Under the pieces are notes generated by a model. It ran no database searches. It saw nothing but the letters and a program-made list of their open reading frames with translations, and was not told the DNA's origin. From contig WPIO01000024.1 of the NCBI GenBank assembly GCA_009760855.2, positions 2,829,001 to 2,893,000 of the forward strand: DNA of 64,000 nt. Reading direction: 5' to 3'. Shown in pieces: positions 48,679 to 60,564 of the stretch. The stretch's first letter is position 1, and each line of letters starts with the position of its first letter. Made by a program: the position numbers and the translations under genes. Source of the DNA: Cristatella mucedo. Lineage: Eukaryota; Bryozoa; Phylactolaemata; Cristatellidae.

Positions 48679-51020
48679 CTAAAAAAAACTTTCAGTAAGT
48701 CATTTTGCAAAACAGTGTGTTAAAAATGACGCACTTCAGGTGTGGAACTCACAACGGGTTGAATAATAACATGAAATGACAGAGTAAATCGCTGTTAGTA
48801 AGGGCAATAATCAACGATAGAGCTCACTCAAAACTTTACAGTAAGACTAGTGCACTTAAAGCTACATAGTCAGATAAAAACCTACCAACTAATTAACCAC
48901 GTTAGGAGCGCATCTTATATTGTTTTGGAGTACACTGCACCATTTCTCCCCACTTCTGAAAGTAAAATAATCGTAAAAGTGTGCTGCGGATATTTCAAAT
49001 GTGCACGTATTGAAAAAGCTGCTGTAGAAAAACAAAAGTTTTCATGAGAGTAATAAGTAATGTTCTAGCAAAAAATAACACACATTTCCATCTTTCAGAT
49101 GATATTGCAAGATTTTTATTGCCGAATGTCCTCTACCACCACGAACTAAAGTAAAAAGCAAGTATTTGAAAAAAATCAGCTGGTCAATGTTTCTCCTGTA
49201 CAGGTATGGAAGATCTTTAAGGAACCAAACTGTCCAAGCTAGGGCTAGATGTACGTATTGAGTCACACAATTTTAGTAGTGAAAGGCTGATTCAAAAGCC
49301 TTTTGTATATAGCTAATGAAGAATCCATCCCCTGCTTTAAGCAGGCAACGGCATATGCACCAGAAAATTTGGACCCTTAACGAACAGTTCTTATGTTCAA
49401 GTAAGGGTGCACAGCCAATGCGTACCTAAAACCTGCATAACGCAGAACTGTGGCATCACAAGAGATGGTCGTAAAATAAGGCTCTTCACTTTTTAGTAAC
49501 GGTGAAAAATTGTCTGCTTTGAAACTTTTTTACTTTTGAACGTCAGTATGTGAGTCGTGGGACACGCGAACACGAAGTGTGTGGCTTCACTCTCACGGAG
49601 CCGACGCATTGTTATTTAAGCATTTCAAATTAAATAAAAATCTTTAAAACGGGATTCGTGTACACTTCCAATATCAGAGGAGATACGTAAATTATTCGTG
49701 CATGTGGCTATAATATCTACTCGTTGCTGAAATGGAAATGAAAAATAAAAGCCCAACATTAATTATGAAAAGTAATAAGCAAGCATTTGGTCAGTAAGAT
49801 CCTTAATAATGCATGTAAAAGCGGCTTATATTACCATATATTTGAATTATATTGATAATTAATTATTTTCATTTAATATATTGACAATCTTTTTTACTGA
49901 AGTATCTTGAGCTTATTGAATTTTTAATTCCGGTTTTCACCTCTTTTTTACTCGAATTTACCTGCCTGATGGATAATTTTAATATTAGGCCCTCTTTGTG
50001 TTTCTAGAAAATAATCAAATCTCTATCTAGACACTCCAAAACTTATTAGAACGCAATTGTAATCTAGGAATAATGACGTGCATGGTTTCCATCTTTGAAA
50101 TCCATGCAAGTAAGCACAAAGTAATGCGATTAAAAGTAGATTCTATTGCACGCTAGATGATACTCAGGTCTACACTCTACGGTATATTAATTGCTATAAT
50201 AATTATTCAATAATAATAATTCAATTATATAGCACCCATAGAGCAAAATTTTGACGAGATGGGGAGTGAGCACCGTCGTGTTCGTGCATAGCCTTGCAGG
50301 AAAGACTATGAACCGTCATTTTCATTGACGAACGCACCTCGAATGCTTCATGAACTCAGCTGCTCTATCGTATTCAGCAGCTAAGAAGCCTAGGTATGCG
50401 CCTGAGCTGTATTCTTCTAATAAATCGAAGGGAAATTAAAAAACGGAGTGGGCTGACAGTTATCTTGTGAACCCTGGCGATTGCTTCTGTTGCTTCGTTA
50501 ATTTCTGAGGTGCTGTACGACTGACTAAAATATTAGAAACACGTCTCAGCCTTAAGCGATAAACGTTTGGCTCACTGGGATGAATGCACTCATTAGACTC
50601 CAGGAGCAATATCAAACGTCTTCTCTTTTGGCTCTGTTGTGTAAGTGCTAACAATTCACTTATTCATTCTTTTGCAGGCCTTTGAGCTTAAACCATTTAC
50701 TATTTAATTTACAAATTAGCCGTTCCTTAGTTCAGATCGGAAAGATCAAGTAAGTAGTTGTCAAAGTGGGAACACATGCAAGTCAGGAGACGATTTAAAA
50801 AAACACGGACTTTGGTTACCAAAACATTTCTAGATCATAGGGCGTTTTTTTAAAGAAGCTTCAATGGCCCATATTGCTACTAAGCCATTGCAGGAACAGT
50901 GAAATAATACCTTTCGCATTTTAGGCAGCTTTTCTATCGTTCAGGTGAAATCAGTTTAGATGGTTCAAACGCGTCAGGCTCTTAGAAATGTTTGCAGCAA
51001 ATGCACTTGTTTTCGATTGT
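48679..51020. other. Unassigned, upstream of the first recognised exon
   Basis: Prodomain and signal-peptide exons should lie here or further right. A minus-strand stretch at about 49,070-49,150 (GGRGHSAIKILQYHLKDGN) follows a ctttttactttag acceptor and might be a prodomain exon, but its donor phase does not fit. A decayed SINE-A tail is visible at 50,200-50,262 (minus). Confidence 0.3.
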
Positions 51021-51164
51021 CTGGCTGCCAAGCAGCTTTGGTCTAGCGGTTAAGGTGCTCGCCGCGGCCAAAGTCTGGCTGAGGTCGTGGGCTCGTGCCC
51101 CGAGGCATATGTGTAGCACCTGAGTAGAGACTAAGTTCTCTTCGAGCGCTATGCAAATGAATGA
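51021..51164 (+). mobile_element. SINE-A, reference copy
   Basis: tRNA-like head with A box (tggtctagcggttaaggtgc) and B box (ggtcgtgggctcgtgcccc), short linker, then the tail gcacctgagtagagac, ttctcttcgagcgct, which can fold like the LINE-A terminal hairpin. No ATT array; ends in atgcaaatgaatg. Confidence 0.8.
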
Positions 51165-51198
51165 TACTTGCTTGCAGACTAGGCTTACTGGAACACTA

Positions 51199-52342
51199 CG
51201 GGCTTCCATCGTTTATCACGATTGATCAGGTGCAGATTTTAATACAATAATTAAATTTTCGCGAAATAGGATTCTTTATTTATAAATAAAATATGTTTGT
51301 AGTTAGAGCTCAGAAATCTGTTCAGGACCATCTAAATATGGTAACGTTATGAGGTCCCTTTGAATTTGGAGTACAACCTGTTTAGTTACCTGTGAATGAG
51401 CATTGCCCAATATATTTGAGAGAATAAGAGGAAATAAGACGAATTAGACTTATAAATATCCTATTACTATTTCACTTTAAATTACATGTGCAAAGTTCTT
51501 CCACAAAAATACTAATATGAAATAAGTACCACTTGTTCGATGATGAAGGAATGAAAATAAGGAGACGTACTGCACAGCAAAGAAGAGCGATGTCACTGCT
51601 CCTCTGAAGGCACGATTTCAGTAGTAGTCTTCAGGTGGTGCAATATCTTTAGCACGTGTGTCATCGTCTTGTTCCACTGAAGGAGCAGAAGACGTATGCA
51701 GTGAACGTCTGGGTGCTAGGCTGAAGAACATCGTGATAGAAAGTTGCCGGCGCCGTCTTTTCATCTGAGTTGTGGAGGCCTTTGTAGGGTCCTAGTGCTC
51801 CATCAAGTGCATTCCGGAACTGCAATTCACGCATCATGTGAGGGTATCATTCTCTAAAATTTCGCATACTTCCTTGATTGATCTCCTGACTTTTAAGAGA
51901 CGCTCAAGTGTAAGGCCAAACTCCTGACTCCCAGTAAGTTCTGGATGCTCTTAATCTTACTCACTTGCAGACATAGCCAGCTCCACCGGATCCTGGTTAG
52001 TTAAGTTATAGAGATGCGTCTCTAATGGGTCATACATTTCATTGAAGGCCATATACCCAAAGAATTCTTACTGCCTTATCCACTGCCAAGTTGCTTATAT
52101 GTTCTAAGGCAAATCCGCTGTAATCGTGGGCAATTTCAGAACACTACTTCTTTCAAATGGCCGTCATTGTCTCGGTCTTCCTTTCTTCAATGCAATCTGG
52201 ATGTTCTTCAGACAGGTCACAATGGTACACTGCCGCCAGCATTATCTCCACACGAAGTATTTTTATGGTAGACACTCTGCCTTCACAGAGCTCTAGCACG
52301 GGATTACGCCTTTAAAGGGTCATGATCGGCAATCTGTAGAGC
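51199..52342 (-). mobile_element. Tigger/pogo element, 3' part
   Basis: Left end cgggcttccatcgtttatca after TA at 51,197-51,198, followed by about 350 bp that align with the MITE at 17.3 kb (for example aatgggcaat-type and gcaaagaagagc segments). The rest, to 52,342, probably held the transposase C-terminus on the minus strand, but frames are broken. It is interrupted by a LINE-B copy. Confidence 0.6.
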
Positions 52343-53890
52343 ATTCTTAAAAAGCCTGGATTAGATACAGCGGTCCTTGCAAACTATCATCCAGTGTCCG
52401 TCTTCCTTTCTTGTCAAAGATTCTTGAAAAAGTTGTTGCTAAGTAGTTGGTGGAACATGTTAAAAAGGAAAAAGAGCAGAGACATTTGAATCAGGGTTCA
52501 AGAGGCAGCACTCTACTGAAACTGCTCTCCTCTGTGTTAACTATAACAGTATAGGTGGCAATGACGTCGGGAATGTCACAGCCCTAGCTCTGCTAGATCT
52601 ACCAGCTGCCTTCGACACCATAGATCCCGATGCTCTACTTGAGTGCTTTGTAACAAGAAGAGATCTGGCTGCCGAGGTACTGGCGTGGTTAAAATCTTAC
52701 TTGTCTGATCGTGTTCAATCCGTGCCGTGTGGGGGGATCAGGTCTCACACACAAGTCGGATAACCGGTAAAGTACTGCGAGGGTCCACCCTCGGTGCCTT
52801 GCGGTTCTTCATTTCTAATCAACCTCTGATAAAAGTGATTAAGGCCCATTGAACAGGATATCAATTTTATGCTGACGAAACTCCACTGTATTTGTCATTC
52901 AAACCGTCAGTATCTACCACAGCAACTGAGAAACTGAATGCTTGCCTTGCCTGCATTCGATCCTGGATTTTAGAAAAATTCTTGAAATTAAATGATGATA
53001 AAACCGAACTGCTGCTCACAGGACACCCTAAGCGTGTGGCTGTAATAAAAGACTCTGCTCTTCTAATAAGTGATGCTATTGTGTGATCGTCACCACGAGC
53101 TCGAAATTTAGGCTTCGATTTCGACTGCAGCCTAAATTTTAAAAGCTTTATTCAAAAGACTGCTTCTACATCTAGCCGTCACGTGCGATCCCTATCCATG
53201 ATTAGAAGCTGTCTTCTACAGCAGCTTCCAAAAGATTTAACTCGCTCCTTAGTAAACTTCTTTTTGGCGGTGCTAACAAAGAAAGCAACCGTGCCACTGC
53301 AGCTGACTATGAATATGGCTTCAAGGCTAGTTTTCAAGTCCCAGAGGTTTGAGCACGTGCCTCCTTTGCTGAACGAGCTAGGATCAATGCAGATTGAGCA
53401 ACAAATACAGAGCTAAGCTCTTAAGCCAAACAATAGAGCCAGCCACGGCTTGGCTGCTTCATACCTAGCTGAGTTGCTGCACCAGTTTCAGCTTCTTCGC
53501 CCCCTCAGGTGATGCGTGGACAATAAATTAGCTGTTCAATCCCGCCACTTAAAGACTGTTGGCGACAGAAGCTTAAGTTCTGCAAGTCCTAGTTTCGGAA
53601 CTCACTTCCACAATTCTTACACAACAAAAAATTCTCTAGTGCTGCCGACTATGGCTCATTCTTTTCATCGATCCTGAGATGCTACTTTTAAGCTACTCAC
53701 TACCTCAACTCCTCTCCCGATTCTGCTATTTTTCCCAGTTTTTCTTTGCTGCGTGATAAGAAGTCTGATGACCATTGAATGAGTACCAAAAGCCACTTAG
53801 GCTATGAGTTGCCTATACACAATTCTTGTGCGTAACACCCATGTAGTCTTCATGGCTTTGTGGGGTTACATGCGGAGATACAACGCCTGA
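52343..53890 (+). mobile_element. LINE-B, RT and 3' end
   Basis: Starts in the RT at the 'KPGLD' box (aaaaagcctggattagatac), then HSTETALL, TIDPDALL, FYADETPLY at the active site, and the conserved C-terminal region, to the LINE-B 3' end gcggagatacaacg. Several shifts and stops. It splits the Tigger element. Confidence 0.85.
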
Positions 53891-54213
53891 ATAACGCTTT
53901 ATTCTACCTACCGGATCGGTGACGTGGCATAGGTTGTAAGTAATTCGATTCACGAAGAGTAGTAGGATAGCTCTTGAACCTGACTTCCAGCTTTATCTAT
54001 GAGGAGAAGGGCATTAAACAAAGTAATTTCTAAGCGAAATACACTGGACATGGCAGATGAGGAAGTCGTTGAGCCAGTCCGATGACAGCTGCTTCGTGAT
54101 CCAGCCCCTGTCGTTTTACATACAGTACACTGACAGCAGGTTAGGGCCTTATTATAGTTGGCGATGGTGATAAGCTCTGGCTTGACGAAAAATTCCTCAA
54201 AATTTCTACACTT
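53891..54213 (-). pseudogene. Tigger/pogo transposase fragment (DDE core)
   Basis: Minus strand encodes GWITKQLSSDWLNDFLICHV, the conserved 'K-x-W-M-T-x-x-L-F-x-x-W-x-N-x-x-F-x-P' block that lies between the first and second catalytic Asp of pogo/Tigger transposases. A stop and frameshift follow, where 'LLLIDNAPGH' should be. It is the upstream half of the element whose 3' end is at 51.2 kb. Confidence 0.6.
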
Positions 54214-54614
54214 CAGCGGTACCTAGGCTTGTGAGCTAAATTCGTTCCGTAGGCAAGCTCGTAACCCAAGTTACTCGTCCCTCAAATCGATTTTCCTCAT
54301 TGAAATAAAATGAATTGCCAATAACACATTCCGGACGCCAAAAAACACTGTGATTGCGGTCGCATGAATTCAAATTAGAAAAGGCATATAAATGAAGAAT
54401 TACTTTATTAGAACACAATTTCTTCAAATCCACAAGTTTTATTAATATTAATGTGATGGAGTAATTTGGAGATCAGAAGACTTGAAGATGCTTATAAAGT
54501 TAGTAGAGAAAGGCTGAAATAAATATCTGAATCTTAGTCGCTAATTTTTGACCTGTTCGCCGAGCTTTTCTCCATTTCAGTTTATTAGCGAGCCTTCCGA
54601 TACAGAGCGCTATT
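54214..54614 (+). mobile_element. End of a second Tigger/mariner-type element
   Basis: Begins cagcggtacctaggcttgtg and continues aattcgttccg, then caaatcgattttcc, the familiar TIR style CAGNGGTACCTCGG...TTCGTTCCG. The other end is not found; a LINE-A copy starts at 54,615. Confidence 0.5.
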
Positions 54615-56192
54615 ATATAATAATAATAATAATAATTTACTTGATAAAGCGCCCTCAGAGAACTTAATCTCTCTAGGCGCTTCACATTTGCTGTAAAGTG
54701 AAATGCAATGGAATGGTAATTAAAATCATGCTTGAAAAAAACAGAACTGAATAATATGGTTAGGGGTGACATGCACAGGGTCAGCATGCAAATGTGGTTA
54801 GTGGCAGCATGCACAGTGTCAGCACGCATAAGCACGTCAAGGACGAATCACAGGGACCCACTAAATGCTGTCCTAAATAGGTGTGTTTTTAGGTTCCTTT
54901 TAAATGTGGTCAGGTCAGGGAATGTTCTGCCGCAGGTCGGGAGGGAGTTCCAGGCTTTGGGAGCATATGAACTAAATGCACGGTCTCCAAAGGATTTAAG
55001 GTTTGTATGAGGTATTTCTAGACTGTTGGATTCCGAAAAGTGGGTGGTACGATGCTTGGCCTGATGGGGTAGTATATCTGACAGATAGGCTGGAGTCATA
55101 GAATGAAGAGACCTAAAAGTGAGTGACAAAACCTTGAAGTTAATCCGTTGCTTTACTGGTAGCCAGTGCAGGTCGGCGAGAAGTGGAGTAATGTGGCAAC
55201 TGCGACGCTCACGACAGACAAGCCTAGCTGCGGAGTTTTGCACCAGCTGCAATCGCCTGATCGCACATGCTGGTAGGCCAGTAAGCAGTGAGTTGCAGAA
55301 GTCGAGACGGGATGTCACGAAAGCATGGACCAACTTGGACGTGGTATCTTTATCTAAACAAGCCCGAATTTTAGCAATTTTATGAAGCTGAAAATAGGCA
55401 AATTCGACTGTGGAGCTGATACGGTCGTCTAACGAGAGGTCGCTTTGGTATATGACACCTAGATTTCGAGCTGATGCAACTGGAGATATGCTGGCAGAGC
55501 CAATTTTGAGAGTCAGCCTTTCCAATCTCTGGATCACACTGGGTTTGCCCATAACTAGTAAGTTAGTTTTTATCATAATTTAATTTTAGAAAATTTGCTG
55601 CCATCGATGATCGGATGTCATTAACACATGCAGCAAGTGAGTTGAGAGAATTCGAGGTGCTCGAAGTCTGGGAGGGATCAAAGCAAAGGTACAACTGGGT
55701 GTCATACAAATAGAAGTGAAAGCCTAGATTGTGCATGGCAATCACATCAGCAAGAGTGAGAGTATAAACCGTGAGAAGAACCGGACTTAGCACGGTGCCC
55801 TGAGGTACTCCATATTTCAGAGGTACTTCAAATGATCTTTGTCCATTCACGTCAATACTCTGGAGTCTCCCACTGATATATTACCTGAACCACTACAGAG
55901 CAGTGCCAGTGATGCTCAGGCGAGATGAGAGGAGCTCTAGAAGAACTTTGTGATCGATGGTATCAAAAGCTGCCGAAAGATCAAGCAAAACAAGCAGAGA
56001 CACTCTACCCATGTCTGCATTCCTAAGTAGGTCGTTGTATACCCTAAGCAATGCTGACTCTGTGGAGTGATTAGCTCTAAAGCCAGACTGGAACTTACTA
56101 GCAAGGTGTGAGGTTTTGATATACGAGTTCAGCTGGTCCGCCACGACCCGTTCGTTATTATGTGCTCTAATTGTTTGTTGCATAATTCTCTT
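54615..56192 (-). mobile_element. LINE-A, best preserved RT copy
   Basis: ATT array and hairpin, 3' UTR, then a 242-codon frame (55,576-54,848) with the C-terminal RT domain (SARLVCRERRSCHITPLLAD) and frames upstream with the RT core (HSTESALLRVYNDLLRNADM, AFDTIDHKVLLELL, GVPQGTVLSP). The active-site box is FYLYDTQLY: the Ala-Asp of Y-A-D-D is replaced, so the first catalytic Asp is lost. Cut off upstream of the RT. Confidence 0.92.
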
Positions 56193-56392
56193 CCGAAAAT
56201 CAAAGTTCTTGCGAACCTATTTTGCAGAAACGATTCATCTATGACCTGTTTAAAGTTATTTTGACTGCTATTTGGCCGTAGTGTGTAAGAGATCATCACG
56301 TGCCCACGGATATCTGAACGCTTGTCGCTTCGGCCTGCTTGGTCTTTCATGCAGGCGGCTGCTGCCTTAGAGATGCCGGTGGCTAGTAACAT
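56193..56392 (-). CDS. Unidentified open frame beside LINE-A
   Basis: Open minus-strand frame directly upstream of the broken end of a LINE-A copy. It contains a possible acceptor (tgttactag) and encodes ISKAAAACMKDQAGRSDKRS and SDIRGHVMISYTL. Codon choice looks coding-like, but it does not resemble the endonuclease or RT of the adjacent LINE. It may be an exon, a captured fragment or part of another mobile element. Confidence 0.25.
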
Positions 56393-56869
56393 GCATGTTA
56401 GTTAGGATCCAGCTCAGCTACTATTGCTGCGCCACCGTATAACAAACGTATTCCGAGATATTAATGTTGCTACTAAGATTCGTAAATTATGCATGAACAA
56501 AAAAAGAGCGCCCGGAGCCGTAGAGGTGGCCGAAGCCAGGCCAGCTTAGCTGCTGCTCGTTTAGTGGGAGCTGTGAGCTGAATGCAAGCTCGTTTGGTAT
56601 TCCTAGCATTTTCTTGAACCGCTCAGCACGCTCCACCCACAGGCGTCGCTGTGAATCTCTCTGATTTAGTGGTCATCAGGCCTGTTATAACTTTATCGTC
56701 GCGACTTAGTGGTTGCAATTGAAATCCTCGCTCAGTGTACAATAAACTAGGTAATAAAGTGACCTTTTCTTCTCAAAATGGCATTGGCCTGCTCAATTTA
56801 ACTGAAACTTAAATAATAATTTTAAACTTCCCGATAATTAAATATGCTAGCCTAACTGGTTTGCCATTC
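56393..56869. other. Unassigned; possible LINE-A 5' region
   Basis: Less AT-rich sequence between two divergent LINE-A copies. May be the 5' UTR of the plus-strand copy, but no other copy here reaches this far for comparison. Confidence 0.3.
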
Positions 56870-57673
56870 TTTCAAACCCATAGATCAATCAAAAAATGGA
56901 GGTGGAGTTGCTATTACCGTTCCATCGAAATTTAACTTCAAGACATTAGCAGGACCCCGGAAGCAGCAGCTTGAATTCATTGTCTTGATTTCACACGAAA
57001 ACAAGCTACCAATGGTGGCTGTCACCATCACTCACCAGCTACCAAATCTTCCTTCATCCAATATTTCTCCGATCTCATTTCAATTCTGTGTGCAAGAAAT
57101 CGACCCTTCCTCGCAATGGGTGATTTCAACATTTACTTTGATAACTTATCTGATGCCTTCAGCACTGAATTTCATGCATTGACTGAATCATTGTCTCTTG
57201 TAGCTCACGTGGACGGCCCTACTCGTATCGAGAGTCACACACTCGACTAAATTTTCTTAAGCAACTTCACTTCGTCTTCACCAGTCATTACGAAATCCTA
57301 CTTATCTTGCCACATGCAGATCTAATTCAGTCTGCAGTGCGTCCACCTCATCATACTCTGAAATTAAACGTGAAGTGCGACTCCTCAAGACTCTTGACAT
57401 CGATGCTTTCCGAGCGAGAATATTTGCCTCGCCTCTGCTGCTCAGTCACCCTCCGAGCTATCGTCATTATTAGATAGCTACAACATGACACTAGATGACA
57501 TGCTCAATGAGTTTGCTCCTCTGACTAAGCGAACTGTGTGCCCTCGCCAAGATGGCCTGTGGTTTACCACAGATAATAAACTAGCTAGGTATACTATGTG
57601 AAAGCTTGAAAAAAGCATTCGAAAGATCAGGACTGCCATTTCATCGACAGGCATGCGAGGACTACTGTAGGTC

Positions 57674-57760
57674 GTAATAAAAATAAGAATAACATTGCAC
57701 TTGATAAAGCGCCCGAAACAGATCAATCTCTTTTTAGGCGCTTTAAATTAGCTGGCAAAG
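57674..57760 (-). mobile_element. Solo LINE-A tail nested in LINE-A, opposite direction
   Basis: attgcacttgataaagcgcc, agatcaatctctttttaggc: terminal hairpin on the minus strand, between tactgtaggtcg and accaagtctagc, which belong together in the plus-strand LINE. Confidence 0.75.
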
Positions 57761-58489
57761 ACCAAGTCTAGCTTCTATAAAAACATTTTCGAATCACAGA
57801 TGCACGATCCAGAAATGCTGATGTCGACGATCAACCATATCCTCAACCACTCTCAGATTAGCTCTTTACGTGATGATCCTCGTGATGATCTAGCTGACTG
57901 GTTGTCTTGATTCTTTGTCCGGAAGGTAGACAAGATCAAGGAGTCCATCCCTGCGATGGCCAAATCCCCTCAATAATACTGCCCCTTGATTCCTGGTTGC
58001 ACCTAAATGTCTTCATTTAATCAAGTCACTAGTGATTTCGTCCAGGTGTTCGTATATCAATTAAAGAAGACAAAGAGTCCTTTAAACCCTATTTAATCTG
58101 TCCTGCTCCTACGTTGCATTGACCTGCTCCTGCCATTCACAACTACCACCATTATTATGTCTTTAGCCTCTGGTCATATCCCAGCACATTTAAAAAAAGC
58201 TGTAGTCAGGCCACTTCAAGAAAGCGACACTAGACCAAGAAAACTTGAGCAGCTACCACCTAGTCTCCTTTCTACCATTCTTATCAAAGACTCTGGAACC
58301 AGTCGTGGTATACCAGCTGAATTCATGTATTGAAACTTCAAAACTTGCTAGTAAATTCTAGTCTGGCTTTAGAGCTAACCACTCCATATAGTCAGCATTA
58401 CTAAAGGTGTACAAGGACCTACTTAGGCATGCAGACCTGGGTAGAGTATCTCTGCTAGTTTCGCTCAAACTTTCGGCCGCTTTTGATAT

Positions 58490-58526
58490 CAGAAACTTTC
58501 TGATTTCAATCAGAAAGTTATTTCTG
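58490..58526. repeat. Snap-back palindrome in LINE-A RT
   Basis: cagaaactttctgatt and, after tc, aatcagaaagttatttctg form a hairpin with one 3-nt bulge. Other copies read directly from gatac to aaagtt...gagctcc, so one arm is an extra inverted copy. Confidence 0.85.
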
Positions 58527-59830
58527 AGCTCCTCTCATCTTGCCTGGGAATCACTGGCACTGAATTGCACTGATTCAGGTTTTATCTCGGAGGCAGAGTC
58601 CAGAGATTTGGCGTGAATGGAAAAAGATCATTCGAGGTACCTCGGAAATATGGGGTAACTGAGGGCTCCCTGCTAGGTCCGGTTCTCTTCACGGTTTATA
58701 CTCTCCTTCTTGCCGATGTGATTGCAAAGCACAATCTAGGCTTTCATTTCCATGCGGATGACACTATTTCGTACCTTTGAATTGATCCCTTACAACCTTC
58801 GAGCACCTCGAGGTCTCTCAACTTCCTTGCTGCATGTTTTGATGATATCCGCACATGGAAGTCAGCAAATCTTCTTAAATTAAATGACGATTATAGTAAG
58901 TTACTAGTTATGGGCAACCGAAAGAGATTCAGAGTTTGGAAAGACTAACGCTCAAAATCGGCTCTGCCACCATATCTCCTGTTGAATCTGAGTGAAATAT
59001 AGGTGTCATGTTCCAAATTAATCTTTCGTTAGACGACCACATCAGCTCCACAGTCAAGTCTGCTTACTTTCTGCTACATAAAATTGCTAAAATTCGCAAT
59101 TGTTTAGATAAGTATACTGAATCTAAGTTAATCAATGCATGTGCGACATCCCGACCTCACTTCTGTAACTCACTGCTTGCTGGCCTACCGGTATATGCAA
59201 TCAGGCACTCGGTGCGAAATTCTGCAGCTAGGCTTGCCTGTCGAGAGCGTCACAGTTGCCACATTACACTTCTCACAGACCTACACTGACTACCAGTCAG
59301 GTAACGGAGTGACTTCAAGGTTTTGTCTATCACTGACAGGTATCTTCATTCTTTGTCTCTAGCTTATCTATCAGATCTACCCCCATTAGGCCAAGCGTTG
59401 TATCACCTGATTTTTGGAAGCTAACTGTTTACCAAAATCTCGCACAGATCTCAAATCCTCTAAAGGCCTTGCATTTGGTTTGCATAATCCCGAACCTGAA
59501 ATATACTCCCGAATTGCGTCACAACATCCTCAAACTTGACCACATTTACAAAGAACTTAAAAGTACTTATTTAGGACAGCGTTCAGTGAGTACCTGTGTT
59601 TTGTCTTTTTATGTGCTTAGATATGCTGACACTGTGCATGCTGTCACTAGCCACCATTGCACGCTGACCCTGTGCATGTCACCTATAACCATATTATTTA
59701 TGCTGTTTATCAAGCATGACACCACTCGCCATTCTATCGCGCTTCATTTGCTCCAAATGTAAAGGGCCTAGTAAGAGATTGTGTTATCTGAGATTGTTTA
59801 ATCCAGTATATTATTTGTATGATTATTATT

Positions 59831-60276
59831 ACGTGCTGGACCTTTACTCGGACGGTGCCGATTACTATCAGTTACGGGATGAGCTCTCACACGAAGATGC
59901 TGCCTATATAATTTACAGTGCCCACTTGGCTTTTTCCACCCTAGTTGGGTTTAACACCCGGAGATCCAGTGCATCTAAGCATCTCAAGCATCTCACTCGA
60001 GTCTTTATGGGAGCGAGCCAACCGCTGAGCTTTCGGAGTCTTAAATAGGTTGTAGGGCAGAGTCTTGCAACGGAATGTCGTTCGTTATCGCGCTTCCCTT
60101 ATTTTCCCGAGTAACTGCCAGCAGTCTGATGTCAGCTGCTGCCACTAACAGTGGAGTATCTGAAGTTGGCTCTCACCCAACTTTTAGCTCGCAACTCAAA
60201 CCAAACAAACACTGAGAGACAGCTCGTATCTCGAAACACTCGTACGTCGAGAGACTAGTAAGCAGAAGTACCACTG
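59831..60276. mobile_element. MITE with Tigger-type TIRs
   Basis: Right end, reverse complement: cagtggtacttctgcttact followed by ctctcgacgtacgag, then TA at 60,277-60,278. The left end (cgtgctggacctttactcgg after TA) is a decayed form. No transposase frame inside. It lies directly after the LINE-A tail. Confidence 0.55.
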
Positions 60277-60339
60277 TATTTCCAATTTCCACACAACTTC
60301 CATGTCCATAGTGAGTGTCGCAAGATCCTTATACGAACT

Positions 60340-60405
60340 TGAAGTTCCTAAAAAGAGATTGATTTCTCTGAAGGCACCATACCAAATGCATTACTAGCAT
60401 TGTTA
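60340..60405 (+). mobile_element. LINE-A tail remnant
   Basis: gttcctaaaaagagattgat, ttctctgaaggcacc, then aaatgcattac: a decayed tail. Confidence 0.55.
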
Positions 60406-60564
60406 CATGCCTTGAAGCCATAGGCCTACGCCTTACAATTGAAAATGAATTTCCAGAAAGGCATCCTTTTACAGGAAATTCCCCATTTCGTCCATGCTGA
60501 TCACTTGCTCTGGATTATACTCGCCCTCGTCAAGGATCTTCTCAAATGTGTTGTTCGCACATTC

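Larger units (their letters stand above)
56870..59835 (+). mobile_element. LINE-A, longest copy with endonuclease part
   Basis: The endonuclease C-terminal half is readable in shifted frames (MGDFNIYFD-like, THTLD), then LNEFAPLTKRTVCPRQDGLW and the linker to the RT. The RT (RADLGRVSLLVS-type, AFDI), an active-site box FHADDTISY followed by a stop, thumb, UTR and decayed tail follow. Interrupted by a solo tail at 57.67 kb and by a local palindrome at 58.49 kb. Dead. Confidence 0.88.

Noticed and set aside
51021-51110. tRNA gene at the SINE-A head
   Set aside because: A and B boxes are present, but a paired acceptor stem and anticodon arm are not evident and the unit continues into a LINE-like tail; the same applies to 38.6 kb and 4.1 kb.
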